From positions 1-37,395 of the forward strand of contig NCHN01000038.1 in assembly GCA_002281875.1 (NCBI GenBank): DNA of 37,395 bases. Reading direction: 5' to 3'. A program made the position numbers and the translations under genes. Below the pieces are notes generated by a model. The model worked only from the letters and a program-made list of their open reading frames with translations, was not told the DNA's origin and did no database searches. This DNA is from Sphingobacteriia bacterium 24-36-13 (GTDB taxonomy: Bacteria > Bacteroidota > Bacteroidia > Chitinophagales > Chitinophagaceae). Positions 16,804-23,752 of this stretch are shown piece by piece (the first letter of the stretch is position 1; each line of letters begins with the position of its first letter).

Positions 16804-18950
16804 TGTTTAATAAACCGATCAAAAAATTCTATTGTTCTCAGCATTTGGTCAACGCGTTGGCGGTTATTACCTGTGCGAGTTAATTCATGCGTACCGCCTG
16901 GATGCCTTACGTACTCTACTGTTCGGCCCAAGACCTTTAAACTTTTGTAGAGCATTTCACTTTGAATAACCCCAGTTCTTAAATCGTTCTCGCCGTGGAA
17001 AATGATAAAGGGAGTATGTATTTTATCTACATAATTAATGGGCGATTCACGAAATAAAGTAGGCCTTGTTTTTTCTTCCCAAGGATAGCCGCCAAAATAA
17101 TTAGGGACTAAGCGCCATGCATTTCCTTCTCCAAAGAAAGTACCTAAATCGTATACGCCTCTTTGCGCACAGGCTGCTTTAAAACGTTGGTCGTGGCTGA
17201 TGATCCATGCTACTAAATAGCCTGCATAAGAACCGCCTGTTACTGCTAATCTTGAAGTATCAATGAATCCTTCTTTAGTTGCCAAGTCTACAGAAGTTAA
17301 AACATCTGACGTAGGCCCTGCACCCCAATCATTAACATTCGCTCTTAGGAATTCTTCGCCATATCCACCTGAACCTCTTGGGTTGCCATAAACAATCGCA
17401 TAACCTTTAGCAGCATAGTACTGAAACTCATGCCACATAGAGCTTTCACCAGGTCCCCACATAGCAGAAGGGCCTCCGTGAATATTTAAAATAGTTGGAT
17501 ATTTTTTGCCTGCTACATAATTAGCCGGTTTCATAATCCAATATTCAACTGTGAGTCCCTTTTCGTTTTTGAAAGTTCTTTTTTCTGGGAAACTCAATTG
17601 TTTTTTACTGACCCAATCGTAATTAAAACTGCTGATGCGTTTTTCGTTTTTACCATTCAGATCAGTCGTGTATAATTCAAATGGATTGGCTACTGCTGTT
17701 TTTACAAAAACAAGCTTATCTGCTTTCATAGAAAAACTACTAATGCCTGCATCGGTTTCTGTAAGCTGTTCTGATTTTTTTGTTTTTACATTGATGCGAA
17801 AAATAGGCGCACCACCATTGCTTTGTGAAGTAAAATAAATATGTTGTTCATCTTTGCTCCAAGTAAGTCCACCCTTGTTTCTATCAAATGGCAACATTAC
17901 TAAATCTGTTACTGTTCCGTTCAAAGGCATCACTGCTAATTCTGGCACATTCACAAAAGAAACAGTACCCACTTGTACTGCCAACCATTTTCCGGATGGT
18001 GAAACAGAAGGGCTGGAATAAGATTTACCTACAGCACCCAATAGCTGTTTCATACCAGAGCCATCCGTGTTCACCATGAATACTTGACTTTCTAAAGCAC
18101 GATCTGGATGTTGTGAATTATCGGTATTTCCTGTAAAAATAATTTGTTTGCCATCAGGCGTAAAACTCGCACCCCCAAATCTATGAAAGCCTTGTGTAAC
18201 GGCTTTAGGAATTGATCCTGCTTCAGCAGCAACAACAAATAAATGTGCAAAAGATTGGTCGCCCGAAGTAGTGGCTTCTTCTTGGAAATTCAATTTATTG
18301 ATGACTTTGGCTTTTTTCTCTGCCACATTCAAAGCTAAATAAGCCCTTATTTCTTCTGTTGTTCCATCTGGATTGGGTAGGGCTTTATTGGGTTGAAGGA
18401 ATTGATTCTGTTCAAATCCAGGTTTCTCTGCTGGCCATTTTGGAACCGCTGCAGTTGGGTTGAGTTCTTTGTCTTTTAGCATATCTGCCAATGAAACGGA
18501 TGCACTAAATAATAGTTGGCTTCCATCTGGGCTAAACTGAGGGCTGCTGGCACCGTATCGAAACTTAGTTATTTGTACCGGCTCACCTCCCTCTAAAGAC
18601 AATAAAAAGATTTGTGGCTTGCCATCCACTGCTCTTACAAAAGCAATTTTTTTACCGTCGGGGCTCCATATGGGTTGGCTTGCATTTTCTTTATAAGTTA
18701 ATGCCCTAGGAGTTGAAGAACCATCCGCTGCTACTAAATACAATTGATTGCTGTATTTATATTCCCACTTGCTATTGCTTTCGGGTTCAATACTGTTTAA
18801 TACAAACAACGCATGTTTACCATCAGGGCTTAAACTGATGCTATTCATTTGTTTGATTTTGTACATATCGGTTATTTTAACCAAATCAGCATTTTGCTGG
18901 GCTAATACCATTAAAGGCAGTAGGAAAATGAACAGTAAAAATTTCTTCAT
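16800..18950 (-). CDS. S9 family prolyl oligopeptidase-like peptidase
   Basis: An exported serine peptidase of 716 residues. A signal peptide (KKFLLFIFLLPLMVLAQ) is followed by a WD40-like beta-propeller with repeated SPDGK motifs (SLSPDGKHALF, WSPDGKKIAF, FSPDGSQLLF, FTPDGKQIIF). The C-terminal alpha/beta-hydrolase domain begins near residue 455. The catalytic triad is visible as Ser574 in GGSYAGYL, Asp656 in GENDLRTG and His688 in GGTHELTR; NIHGGPSAMWG supplies the oxyanion region. These enzymes (S9C, acylaminoacyl-peptidase/DPP type) cleave short peptides in the periplasm. It is divergent from the AhpD-like gene. The family is certain; cleavage specificity is not readable. Confidence 0.93.
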   Translation of the reverse strand: MKKFLLFIFLLPLMVLAQQNADLVKITDMYKIKQMNSISLSPDGKHALFVLNSIEPESNSKWEYKYSNQLYLVAADGSSTPRALTYKENASQPIWSPDGKKIAFVRAVDGKPQIFLLSLEGGEPVQITKFRYGASSPQFSPDGSQLLFSASVSLADMLKDKELNPTAAVPKWPAEKPGFEQNQFLQPNKALPNPDGTTEEIRAYLALNVAEKKAKVINKLNFQEEATTSGDQSFAHLFVVAAEAGSIPKAVTQGFHRFGGASFTPDGKQIIFTGNTDNSQHPDRALESQVFMVNTDGSGMKQLLGAVGKSYSSPSVSPSGKWLAVQVGTVSFVNVPELAVMPLNGTVTDLVMLPFDRNKGGLTWSKDEQHIYFTSQSNGGAPIFRINVKTKKSEQLTETDAGISSFSMKADKLVFVKTAVANPFELYTTDLNGKNEKRISSFNYDWVSKKQLSFPEKRTFKNEKGLTVEYWIMKPANYVAGKKYPTILNIHGGPSAMWGPGESSMWHEFQYYAAKGYAIVYGNPRGSGGYGEEFLRANVNDWGAGPTSDVLTSVDLATKEGFIDTSRLAVTGGSYAGYLVAWIISHDQRFKAACAQRGVYDLGTFFGEGNAWRLVPNYFGGYPWEEKTRPTLFRESPINYVDKIHTPFIIFHGENDLRTGVIQSEMLYKSLKVLGRTVEYVRHPGGTHELTRTGNNRQRVDQMLRTIEFFDRFIKH

Positions 18951-19008
18951 TCGACAGTATTTGAGGCTTAAAATACAAAGAATTTGGTTCAGCTAAGCAT
19001 TGCTGCTG

Positions 19009-19016
19009 TATTTTTG
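19009..19016 (+). promoter_or_regulatory. -7 element of the AhpD-like/OFOR operon
   Basis: TATTTTTG, an exact TAnnTTTG match, 18 nt before the ATG at 19035. A TTG lies 22 nt upstream, slightly beyond the ideal 19. Confidence 0.45.
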
Positions 19017-19034
19017 CAGAACAATTACCGATAT

Positions 19035-19379
19035 ATGAGCGAAATGGTGAATGAATTCAATAGCTATAGAGAGCGAATGAATGAAGTGATTCTGAGCAAG
19101 AATAATTTAGTGATGAAGCGTCTTTGGAACTTAGATACTAATACCTATGACGAAGGTGCTTTGGATAAAAAAACCAAAGAAATGTTGGGCTTAGTAGCTA
19201 GTATGGTATTGCGTTGTGATGATTGTATTAAATACCATTTAGGGAAGAGTTTTGAATTGGGCGTAACTACCGAAGAAATGTATGAAATTTTTGCTGTTGC
19301 CAATATTGTTGGTGGAACTATTGTAATTCCTCATACAAGAAGAGCAGCAGAATATTGGGAAGAACTAATTAAACAATAA
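19035..19379 (+). CDS. Carboxymuconolactone decarboxylase/AhpD-like protein
   Basis: A 114-residue all-helical protein of the CMD/AhpD superfamily. The peroxidase-type redox motif CDDC is present in MVLRCDDCIKYHLGKSFELGVT, with the histidine downstream that is conserved in AhpD, so it is more likely a thiol reductase or alkylhydroperoxidase than a decarboxylase. The start at ATG 19035 is chosen because a -7 element lies just upstream of it, inside the longer frame that begins at 18984. It is followed after 3 nt by the 2-oxoacid:ferredoxin oxidoreductase beta gene, so the two are co-transcribed. A protective role for the oxygen-sensitive enzyme is plausible but inferred. Confidence 0.87.
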   Translation: MSEMVNEFNSYRERMNEVILSKNNLVMKRLWNLDTNTYDEGALDKKTKEMLGLVASMVLRCDDCIKYHLGKSFELGVTTEEMYEIFAVANIVGGTIVIPHTRRAAEYWEELIKQ

Positions 19380-19382
19380 ACA

Positions 19383-20423
19383 ATGTCTACAGAAACAATA
19401 GCAGTACCCACTTTAACCGCAAAAGATTTTGCAACCGATCAGGAAGTGCGTTGGTGCCCTGGTTGTGGTGACTATTCTATTTTGGCGCAGGTTCAAAAAA
19501 TAATGCCAGGCATTGGTGTTCCCAAAGAAAATATTGTAATCATCAGTGGAATTGGATGTAGCAGCCGTTTCCCTTATTATATGAATACATTTGGAATGCA
19601 CAGTATTCATGGAAGAGCTACTGCTATTGCTAGTGGATTGAAAGCCACTCGTCCAGAATTAAGCGTGTGGATTGTTACTGGAGATGGAGATGGATTAAGC
19701 ATTGGCGGTAATCATACTATTCATTTACTTAGAAGAAATTTTGATGTTAATATTATGCTCTTCAATAACCAGATTTATGGTTTAACGAAGGGACAATATT
19801 CACCCACTTCTGAAACCAATAAAATTACTAAGAGTACTCCTTTTGGTAGCATTGATCATCCATTTAATCCTTTGGCATTAGCAATGGGAGCAGATGCTAC
19901 ATTTATTGCACGTTCAATGGATCGTGATCCTAAACACTTGCAAACTTTATTAACTCGTTCTCATCAACACAAGGGGGCCTCCTTCTTAGAAATTTATCAG
20001 AACTGTAATATTTTTAATGACGGGGCTTTTGAAATTTTCACTGAAAAGTCTTCTAAAGCAGATCATGATTTGTTCTTAGAACAAGGAAAGCCATTGGTAT
20101 TTGGTGCCAATCAAAACAAAGGGATTCGCTTAAATGGATTGCAACCAGAAGTAGTAGAATTAGGAGATAGTTTTAGTGCCGATGATTGTTGGATTCATGA
20201 TGAAAAAGATTTCTATAAGGCTCAAACATTAATTAGAATGTTTGATGATCCGCATCAATCTAATTTTCAATTCCCCCGACCATTCGGTGTTTTTTACGAA
20301 ACAGAACGCCCTTGTTATGAGGATATGATGGCTTTGCAAATTGAAGAAACCATTACTTCTAAAGGGAAAGGAAATTTAGATCAATTGTTGCGCGGTAGAG
20401 AAGTTTGGGAAATTAAAGACTAA
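19383..20423 (+). CDS. 2-oxoacid:ferredoxin oxidoreductase, beta subunit
   Basis: The thiamine-diphosphate-binding subunit of an enzyme that oxidatively decarboxylates 2-oxoacids (often 2-oxoglutarate) to acyl-CoA, reducing ferredoxin. At 346 residues it shows WCPGCGDYSILAQVQ (cysteine pair for the Fe-S cluster), GIGCSSRFPYY, THGR-equivalent SIHGRATAIASGLK, and the TPP motif GDGDGLSIGGNH ending in NNQIYGLTKGQYSPTSE. The substrate cannot be fixed from sequence. Normally the alpha/gamma chain is directly upstream; here that place is taken by the AhpD-like gene, so the partner must be encoded elsewhere. It is convergent with the response regulator gene with a 2-nt gap. Confidence 0.92.
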   Translation: MSTETIAVPTLTAKDFATDQEVRWCPGCGDYSILAQVQKIMPGIGVPKENIVIISGIGCSSRFPYYMNTFGMHSIHGRATAIASGLKATRPELSVWIVTGDGDGLSIGGNHTIHLLRRNFDVNIMLFNNQIYGLTKGQYSPTSETNKITKSTPFGSIDHPFNPLALAMGADATFIARSMDRDPKHLQTLLTRSHQHKGASFLEIYQNCNIFNDGAFEIFTEKSSKADHDLFLEQGKPLVFGANQNKGIRLNGLQPEVVELGDSFSADDCWIHDEKDFYKAQTLIRMFDDPHQSNFQFPRPFGVFYETERPCYEDMMALQIEETITSKGKGNLDQLLRGREVWEIKD

Positions 20424-20425
20424 CA

Positions 20426-21079
20426 CTATAGATGGATAAGGTTGTTTCTAAGAGCAAATAATACCAATCCAACTCGGTTGCTTACTTTCACTTTCTCAAA
20501 TAAATTATCTCTATAACCATCAATGGTTCTAGGGCTTAAATTCATTTTGGCTGCAATCTCCTTTAATGTTAAGTCGGTGGCTAATAACTTTAAGAATTCT
20601 TTTTCTCTTTCTGGAAGGTTCAAGAAAATTTGGTATTCGTCATTGGGTTCTTCTAAGCCATTTCTTACAGAATGAACCAAGTTCTGGCAAAGCAATTGAT
20701 TAAAATAGATACCCTTATTGTAGAGCTCATTCAATGCTCTGTTTAACTCTTTTGGGTCGGTGTCCTTGGTCATATACCCCATTGCACCAAATTTTAGCAT
20801 CTTAATAATGGTTCGTTCATCGTTAAGCATACTTAAGACCATTACTTTAATGCTGGGATGATTATTGAAAATCCATTCCGCTGTTTCAAAGCCGTTCATT
20901 ACCGGCATTGTTATATCTAACAACACGATATCAGGTAAGTTGCTTGGATCTAGTTGTTCAATAAAATGACTTCCATTGTTGGCTTCAAACAATACATTGA
21001 AATTGTCGAAACCAGCAATAATTCCAGCGAGCCCATTCCTCAAAAGGATGTGGTCGTCTACCAAAACGATTTTCTTCAT
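20426..21079 (-). CDS. NarL/FixJ-type response regulator
   Basis: A two-component transcription factor of 217 residues. The receiver domain has the acidic pocket D8-D9, phosphoacceptor Asp55 in VLLDITMPVMNG, the LSM switch region and K in MTKDTD. The C-terminal LuxR-type HTH reads LPEREKEFLKLLATDLTLKE followed by IAAKMNLSPRTIDGYRDNLF. No histidine kinase is adjacent; the hybrid kinase at 11.5-13.2 kb lacks an output protein, but a link is unproven. In Bacteroidota, regulators of this kind often pair with kinases that have TPR and 7TM sensor parts. It is divergent from the RNA candidate and the YciO-like gene; no clear -7 element was seen upstream. Confidence 0.9.
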   Translation of the reverse strand: MKKIVLVDDHILLRNGLAGIIAGFDNFNVLFEANNGSHFIEQLDPSNLPDIVLLDITMPVMNGFETAEWIFNNHPSIKVMVLSMLNDERTIIKMLKFGAMGYMTKDTDPKELNRALNELYNKGIYFNQLLCQNLVHSVRNGLEEPNDEYQIFLNLPEREKEFLKLLATDLTLKEIAAKMNLSPRTIDGYRDNLFEKVKVSNRVGLVLFALRNNLIHL

Positions 21080-21194
21080 ACGGTTGTTTTAGTAAAATCG
21101 GGGGTATTACTAAACAGCAATATGAAGTAACTAAAAAAAATTGAATATAATTTATTAATTATACGATTTTCATACCGTTAAATCACGGTTTTTT

Positions 21195-21339
21195 TTGGCT
21201 AGAACTGCGCTAAAGTATAGTCAGGTGTTCCGTTAATTTTATCCTCCATCTTTATGAAGGGTGACTACTTTGTCAAGATGTATTTTTTAACCAGGGGTTA
21301 CAAACAAACAGAGGGCGGCTAAAACCGCCTTCGTTTTTT
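21195..21339 (+). ncRNA. Structured RNA candidate upstream of the YciO-like gene
   Basis: The 274-nt region between two divergent genes contains several hairpins read rightward. CATCT (21247-21251) pairs with AGATG (21276-21280) around an inner TGAC/GTCA stem, and this competes with a CCTcCAT/ATGaAGG hairpin. These are followed by TAACC-AGG-GGTTA at 21288-21300 and an intrinsic terminator at 21312-21339. It may be a free small RNA or a leader controlling the downstream gene. Left end and promoter are not defined; TTG at 21195 is only a guess. I do not recognise a known riboswitch class. Confidence 0.3.
21312..21339 (+). terminator. Intrinsic terminator just before the YciO-like gene
   Basis: Stem AGGGCGG paired with CCGCCTT (one G-T pair), 6-nt loop, then CG and six T residues. 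It ends 14 nt before the ATG at 21354, and no coding gene on this strand lies upstream. Confidence 0.7.
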
Positions 21340-21353
21340 AAGTAACTTTATGT

Positions 21354-21968
21354 ATGCTGCTTCATATACACCCAGATAATCCCAATCCCCGTCATATAAA
21401 AACAGTAGTAGACTGTTTATTATCTGGAGGGGTGATTATTTATCCCACCGACACCATTTATGGATTGGGATGTGATATTTTTCAACCAAAAGCAGTAGAA
21501 AGGATTGCAAGAATTAAACAAGTGGATCCTGCTAAAGCCCAGCTCAGCTTTATTTGTAACGATTTAAGTGACTTGAGTAAGTATTGCAAAACAACCGATA
21601 CGCCATTGTATCGTTTGCTAAAAAGTCATTTACCAGGGCCATATACATTTATCTTACCGGCTAGTAAAGAAGTACCCAAAATTTTGCAGAATAAAAAAAG
21701 CACCATCGGGCTTAGGATTCCTGATAATAATATTGCAAGAACCATTGTTGCAGAATTGGGGCATCCTTTGTTGTCTGCTTCGCTTCCAGGTGAAATGGTT
21801 GAAGAATACACCGATCCGGACATTATGTATGAAAACTTTGAAAAACTAGTAGACATTGTAATACATGGAGGTAATGGTGGGATGATACCCTCCACAATTA
21901 TCGATTGCACTAAAGATCCTTATGAGTTAGTGCGAATGGGGGCTGGAATATGGGATGATGCAAACTAA
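21354..21968 (+). CDS. YrdC/Sua5-family protein, YciO-like
   Basis: A 204-residue member of the Sua5/YrdC/YciO fold, which binds ATP, bicarbonate and threonine to make threonylcarbamoyl-AMP for tRNA t6A in TsaC and Sua5. The N-terminus IHPDNPNPRHI, the GGVIIYPTDTIYGLGCDI motif, KEVPKILQNKKSTIGLRIPD and VDIVIHGG resemble E. coli YciO more than TsaC. The segment RIKQVDPAKAQLSFICNDLS differs from the K-R-P-x-NPL pattern of canonical TsaC. It may therefore be a YciO-type enzyme and not the housekeeping t6A synthase. TAACTTTA lies 3 nt before the ATG, squeezed between terminator and start, which would give a leaderless mRNA. The 3' end overlaps rnhB by 4 nt, convergent. Confidence 0.85.
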   Translation: MLLHIHPDNPNPRHIKTVVDCLLSGGVIIYPTDTIYGLGCDIFQPKAVERIARIKQVDPAKAQLSFICNDLSDLSKYCKTTDTPLYRLLKSHLPGPYTFILPASKEVPKILQNKKSTIGLRIPDNNIARTIVAELGHPLLSASLPGEMVEEYTDPDIMYENFEKLVDIVIHGGNGGMIPSTIIDCTKDPYELVRMGAGIWDDAN

Positions 21969-22564
21969 AAAGGCATTTCTATTTGGGTAGGACTGATATT
22001 AAAACTTCTTCTATGGTGTTGGCAAAGACCATTAGCCTCAATAGCTAATCGGTGCTCTAATGTGCCGTATCCTTTGTTACTATTCCAACCGTATTGCGGA
22101 AACTGCGCATGAATTTTTTCCATATAGGCATCTCTATAGGTTTTCGCTAAAATACTAGCTGCAGCAATAGAAGCATATTTACCATCTCCTTTCACAATAC
22201 ACAAATGCGGAATTTTTTTATATGCAGGAAAACGATTTCCATCAATCAATAAAAATTCCGGTTTTACTTTTAATTGATCAATAGCCATATGCATGGCTTT
22301 AAAACTGGCTTTTAAAATATTGATTCGATCAATTTCTTCTGCATCTATACTTGCTACTGACCAAGCAATAGCATTAGACTCAATTACTTCTCTTAAAATT
22401 TTGCGCTGTTTAGCACCTACTTGTTTGCTGTCATTTAACAAAGGGTGTTTAAAGTTAGTAGGTAAAATAACTGCTGCGGCAAACACAGGACCAGCATAAC
22501 AACCTCTGCCAGCTTCATCGCAGCCAGCTTCAATTCGGTTTTCTTGGTAAAAAGCGGGTAACAT
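21965..22564 (-). CDS. rnhB: Ribonuclease HII
   Basis: Removes RNA from RNA-DNA hybrids and misincorporated ribonucleotides in DNA. At 199 residues it is full length. The family signature AGCDEAGRGCYAGPV provides the first catalytic Asp-Glu pair. Further motifs are LNDSKQV, LIDGNRFP (third Asp), VKGDGKYASIAAASILAKTYRD (fourth Asp region) and a C-terminal GYGTLEHRLAIEANGLCQHH followed by RRSF. It stands between the convergent YciO-like gene and the divergent heme A synthase gene. Confidence 0.95.
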   Translation of the reverse strand: MLPAFYQENRIEAGCDEAGRGCYAGPVFAAAVILPTNFKHPLLNDSKQVGAKQRKILREVIESNAIAWSVASIDAEEIDRINILKASFKAMHMAIDQLKVKPEFLLIDGNRFPAYKKIPHLCIVKGDGKYASIAAASILAKTYRDAYMEKIHAQFPQYGWNSNKGYGTLEHRLAIEANGLCQHHRRSFNISPTQIEMPF

Positions 22565-22611
22565 TTGGTAAAACTACTTAAACATCAATCAATTCCGAAG
22601 TTTGTGTGTTA

Positions 22612-22619
22612 TACCTTTG
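22612..22619 (+). promoter_or_regulatory. -7 element of the heme A synthase gene
   Basis: TACCTTTG, an exact TAnnTTTG match, 24 nt before the ATG at 22644. It excludes the longer frame that begins at TTG 22602. Confidence 0.5.
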
Positions 22620-22643
22620 CATAAACGCGGAAACACTCAAAAT

Positions 22644-23705
22644 ATGATAGCAATAGATCGTTCTAATAGGCAAGTAGCTATTTGGTTATTGATTGGTGTA
22701 GGGATGACCATTATTCAAATAGCATTGGGAGGAATAACTAGATTAACTGGAAGTGGATTGTCTATCACGCAATGGGAAGTGATTACAGGCACATTGCCTC
22801 CATTAAATGAGGCAGCTTGGTTAGATGAATTTGCTAAATACAAACAGACCCCACAGTTTCAGTTATTGAATTTTGAATTTCAATTGGATGATTTCAAATT
22901 CATTTTTTTCTGGGAATGGTTTCATCGTTTATGGGCTCGTTTAATAGGATTGGTTTTTGCATTTGGGTTCATCTTTTTTATTATAAAGAAAGCTTTTAAA
23001 AAAGAAATGGTTGGCTCTTTATTAGTATTATTTTTTTTAGGGGCATTGCAAGGATTAGTGGGTTGGATCATGGTTGCTAGTGGATTAACCGGTGACGCGG
23101 TTTATGTGAAGCCTACTCGATTAGCGTTGCATTTTATTTTGGCCTTGGGCCTTCTGAGTTATACCTTTTGGTTTGCGTTGAAATTATTGGTTCCTGCAAA
23201 TCATATTGTAGAAAGTAAACCTATTCGAAAACAAAATCTATTGTTGATTGGCCTATTGATATTGCAATTAATTTATGGGGCTTTAATGGCAGGACATAAA
23301 GCTGCTAATGTTGCTGCTACTTGGCCCACTATAAATGGAGCATGGGTACCAGCTAATTTATTTAACCATCAACCTTTATTATTGAATTTTATAGACAATA
23401 CTACACTGATACATTTTATACACAGAGGTTTAGCTTACCTAATTTTAGTGTTAATGATATTCTGGTCTTTTAAATTATTCAAGGAAGCGAAAACACCTAC
23501 TTTACAACGTGCCGCAAAGTTTCCTTTAATATTTACTTTGCTTCAAGTAGTATTAGGGATCGCGTCCGTTTTAACAAGTAGTACTATAGTGCCCGGTATT
23601 TGGGGAAGTTTTGAGTGGATGGCGCAATTGCATCAACTCACTGGAATGTTGTTATTACTTTCATTAGTAACCATTTTATTTCTAGTTCGGCCTAAAATTT
23701 GCTAA
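22644..23705 (+). CDS. ctaA: Heme A synthase (COX15/CtaA family)
   Basis: Oxidises the C8 methyl of heme O to the formyl group of heme A, needed for aa3-type cytochrome oxidase, in the inner membrane. About eight transmembrane helices are visible in 353 residues. The family start IALGGITRLTGSGLSITQWE is followed by histidines in the heme-binding helices: FFWEWFHRLWARLIG, PTRLALHFILALG, IHFIHRGLAYLI and LHQLTGMLL. The length and the WNGKFIP-like loop (TWPTINGAWVPANL) match the alphaproteobacterial/mitochondrial COX15 type. The ATG at 22644 is chosen because the promoter lies within the upstream extension. Oxidase structural genes are not nearby. The patatin-like gene follows after 47 nt. Confidence 0.95.
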   Translation: MIAIDRSNRQVAIWLLIGVGMTIIQIALGGITRLTGSGLSITQWEVITGTLPPLNEAAWLDEFAKYKQTPQFQLLNFEFQLDDFKFIFFWEWFHRLWARLIGLVFAFGFIFFIIKKAFKKEMVGSLLVLFFLGALQGLVGWIMVASGLTGDAVYVKPTRLALHFILALGLLSYTFWFALKLLVPANHIVESKPIRKQNLLLIGLLILQLIYGALMAGHKAANVAATWPTINGAWVPANLFNHQPLLLNFIDNTTLIHFIHRGLAYLILVLMIFWSFKLFKEAKTPTLQRAAKFPLIFTLLQVVLGIASVLTSSTIVPGIWGSFEWMAQLHQLTGMLLLLSLVTILFLVRPKIC

Positions 23706-23752
23706 ATTTAAAAAGCAACAGAAAAACCATTATTGTGTTGCTTGCAAATTAA

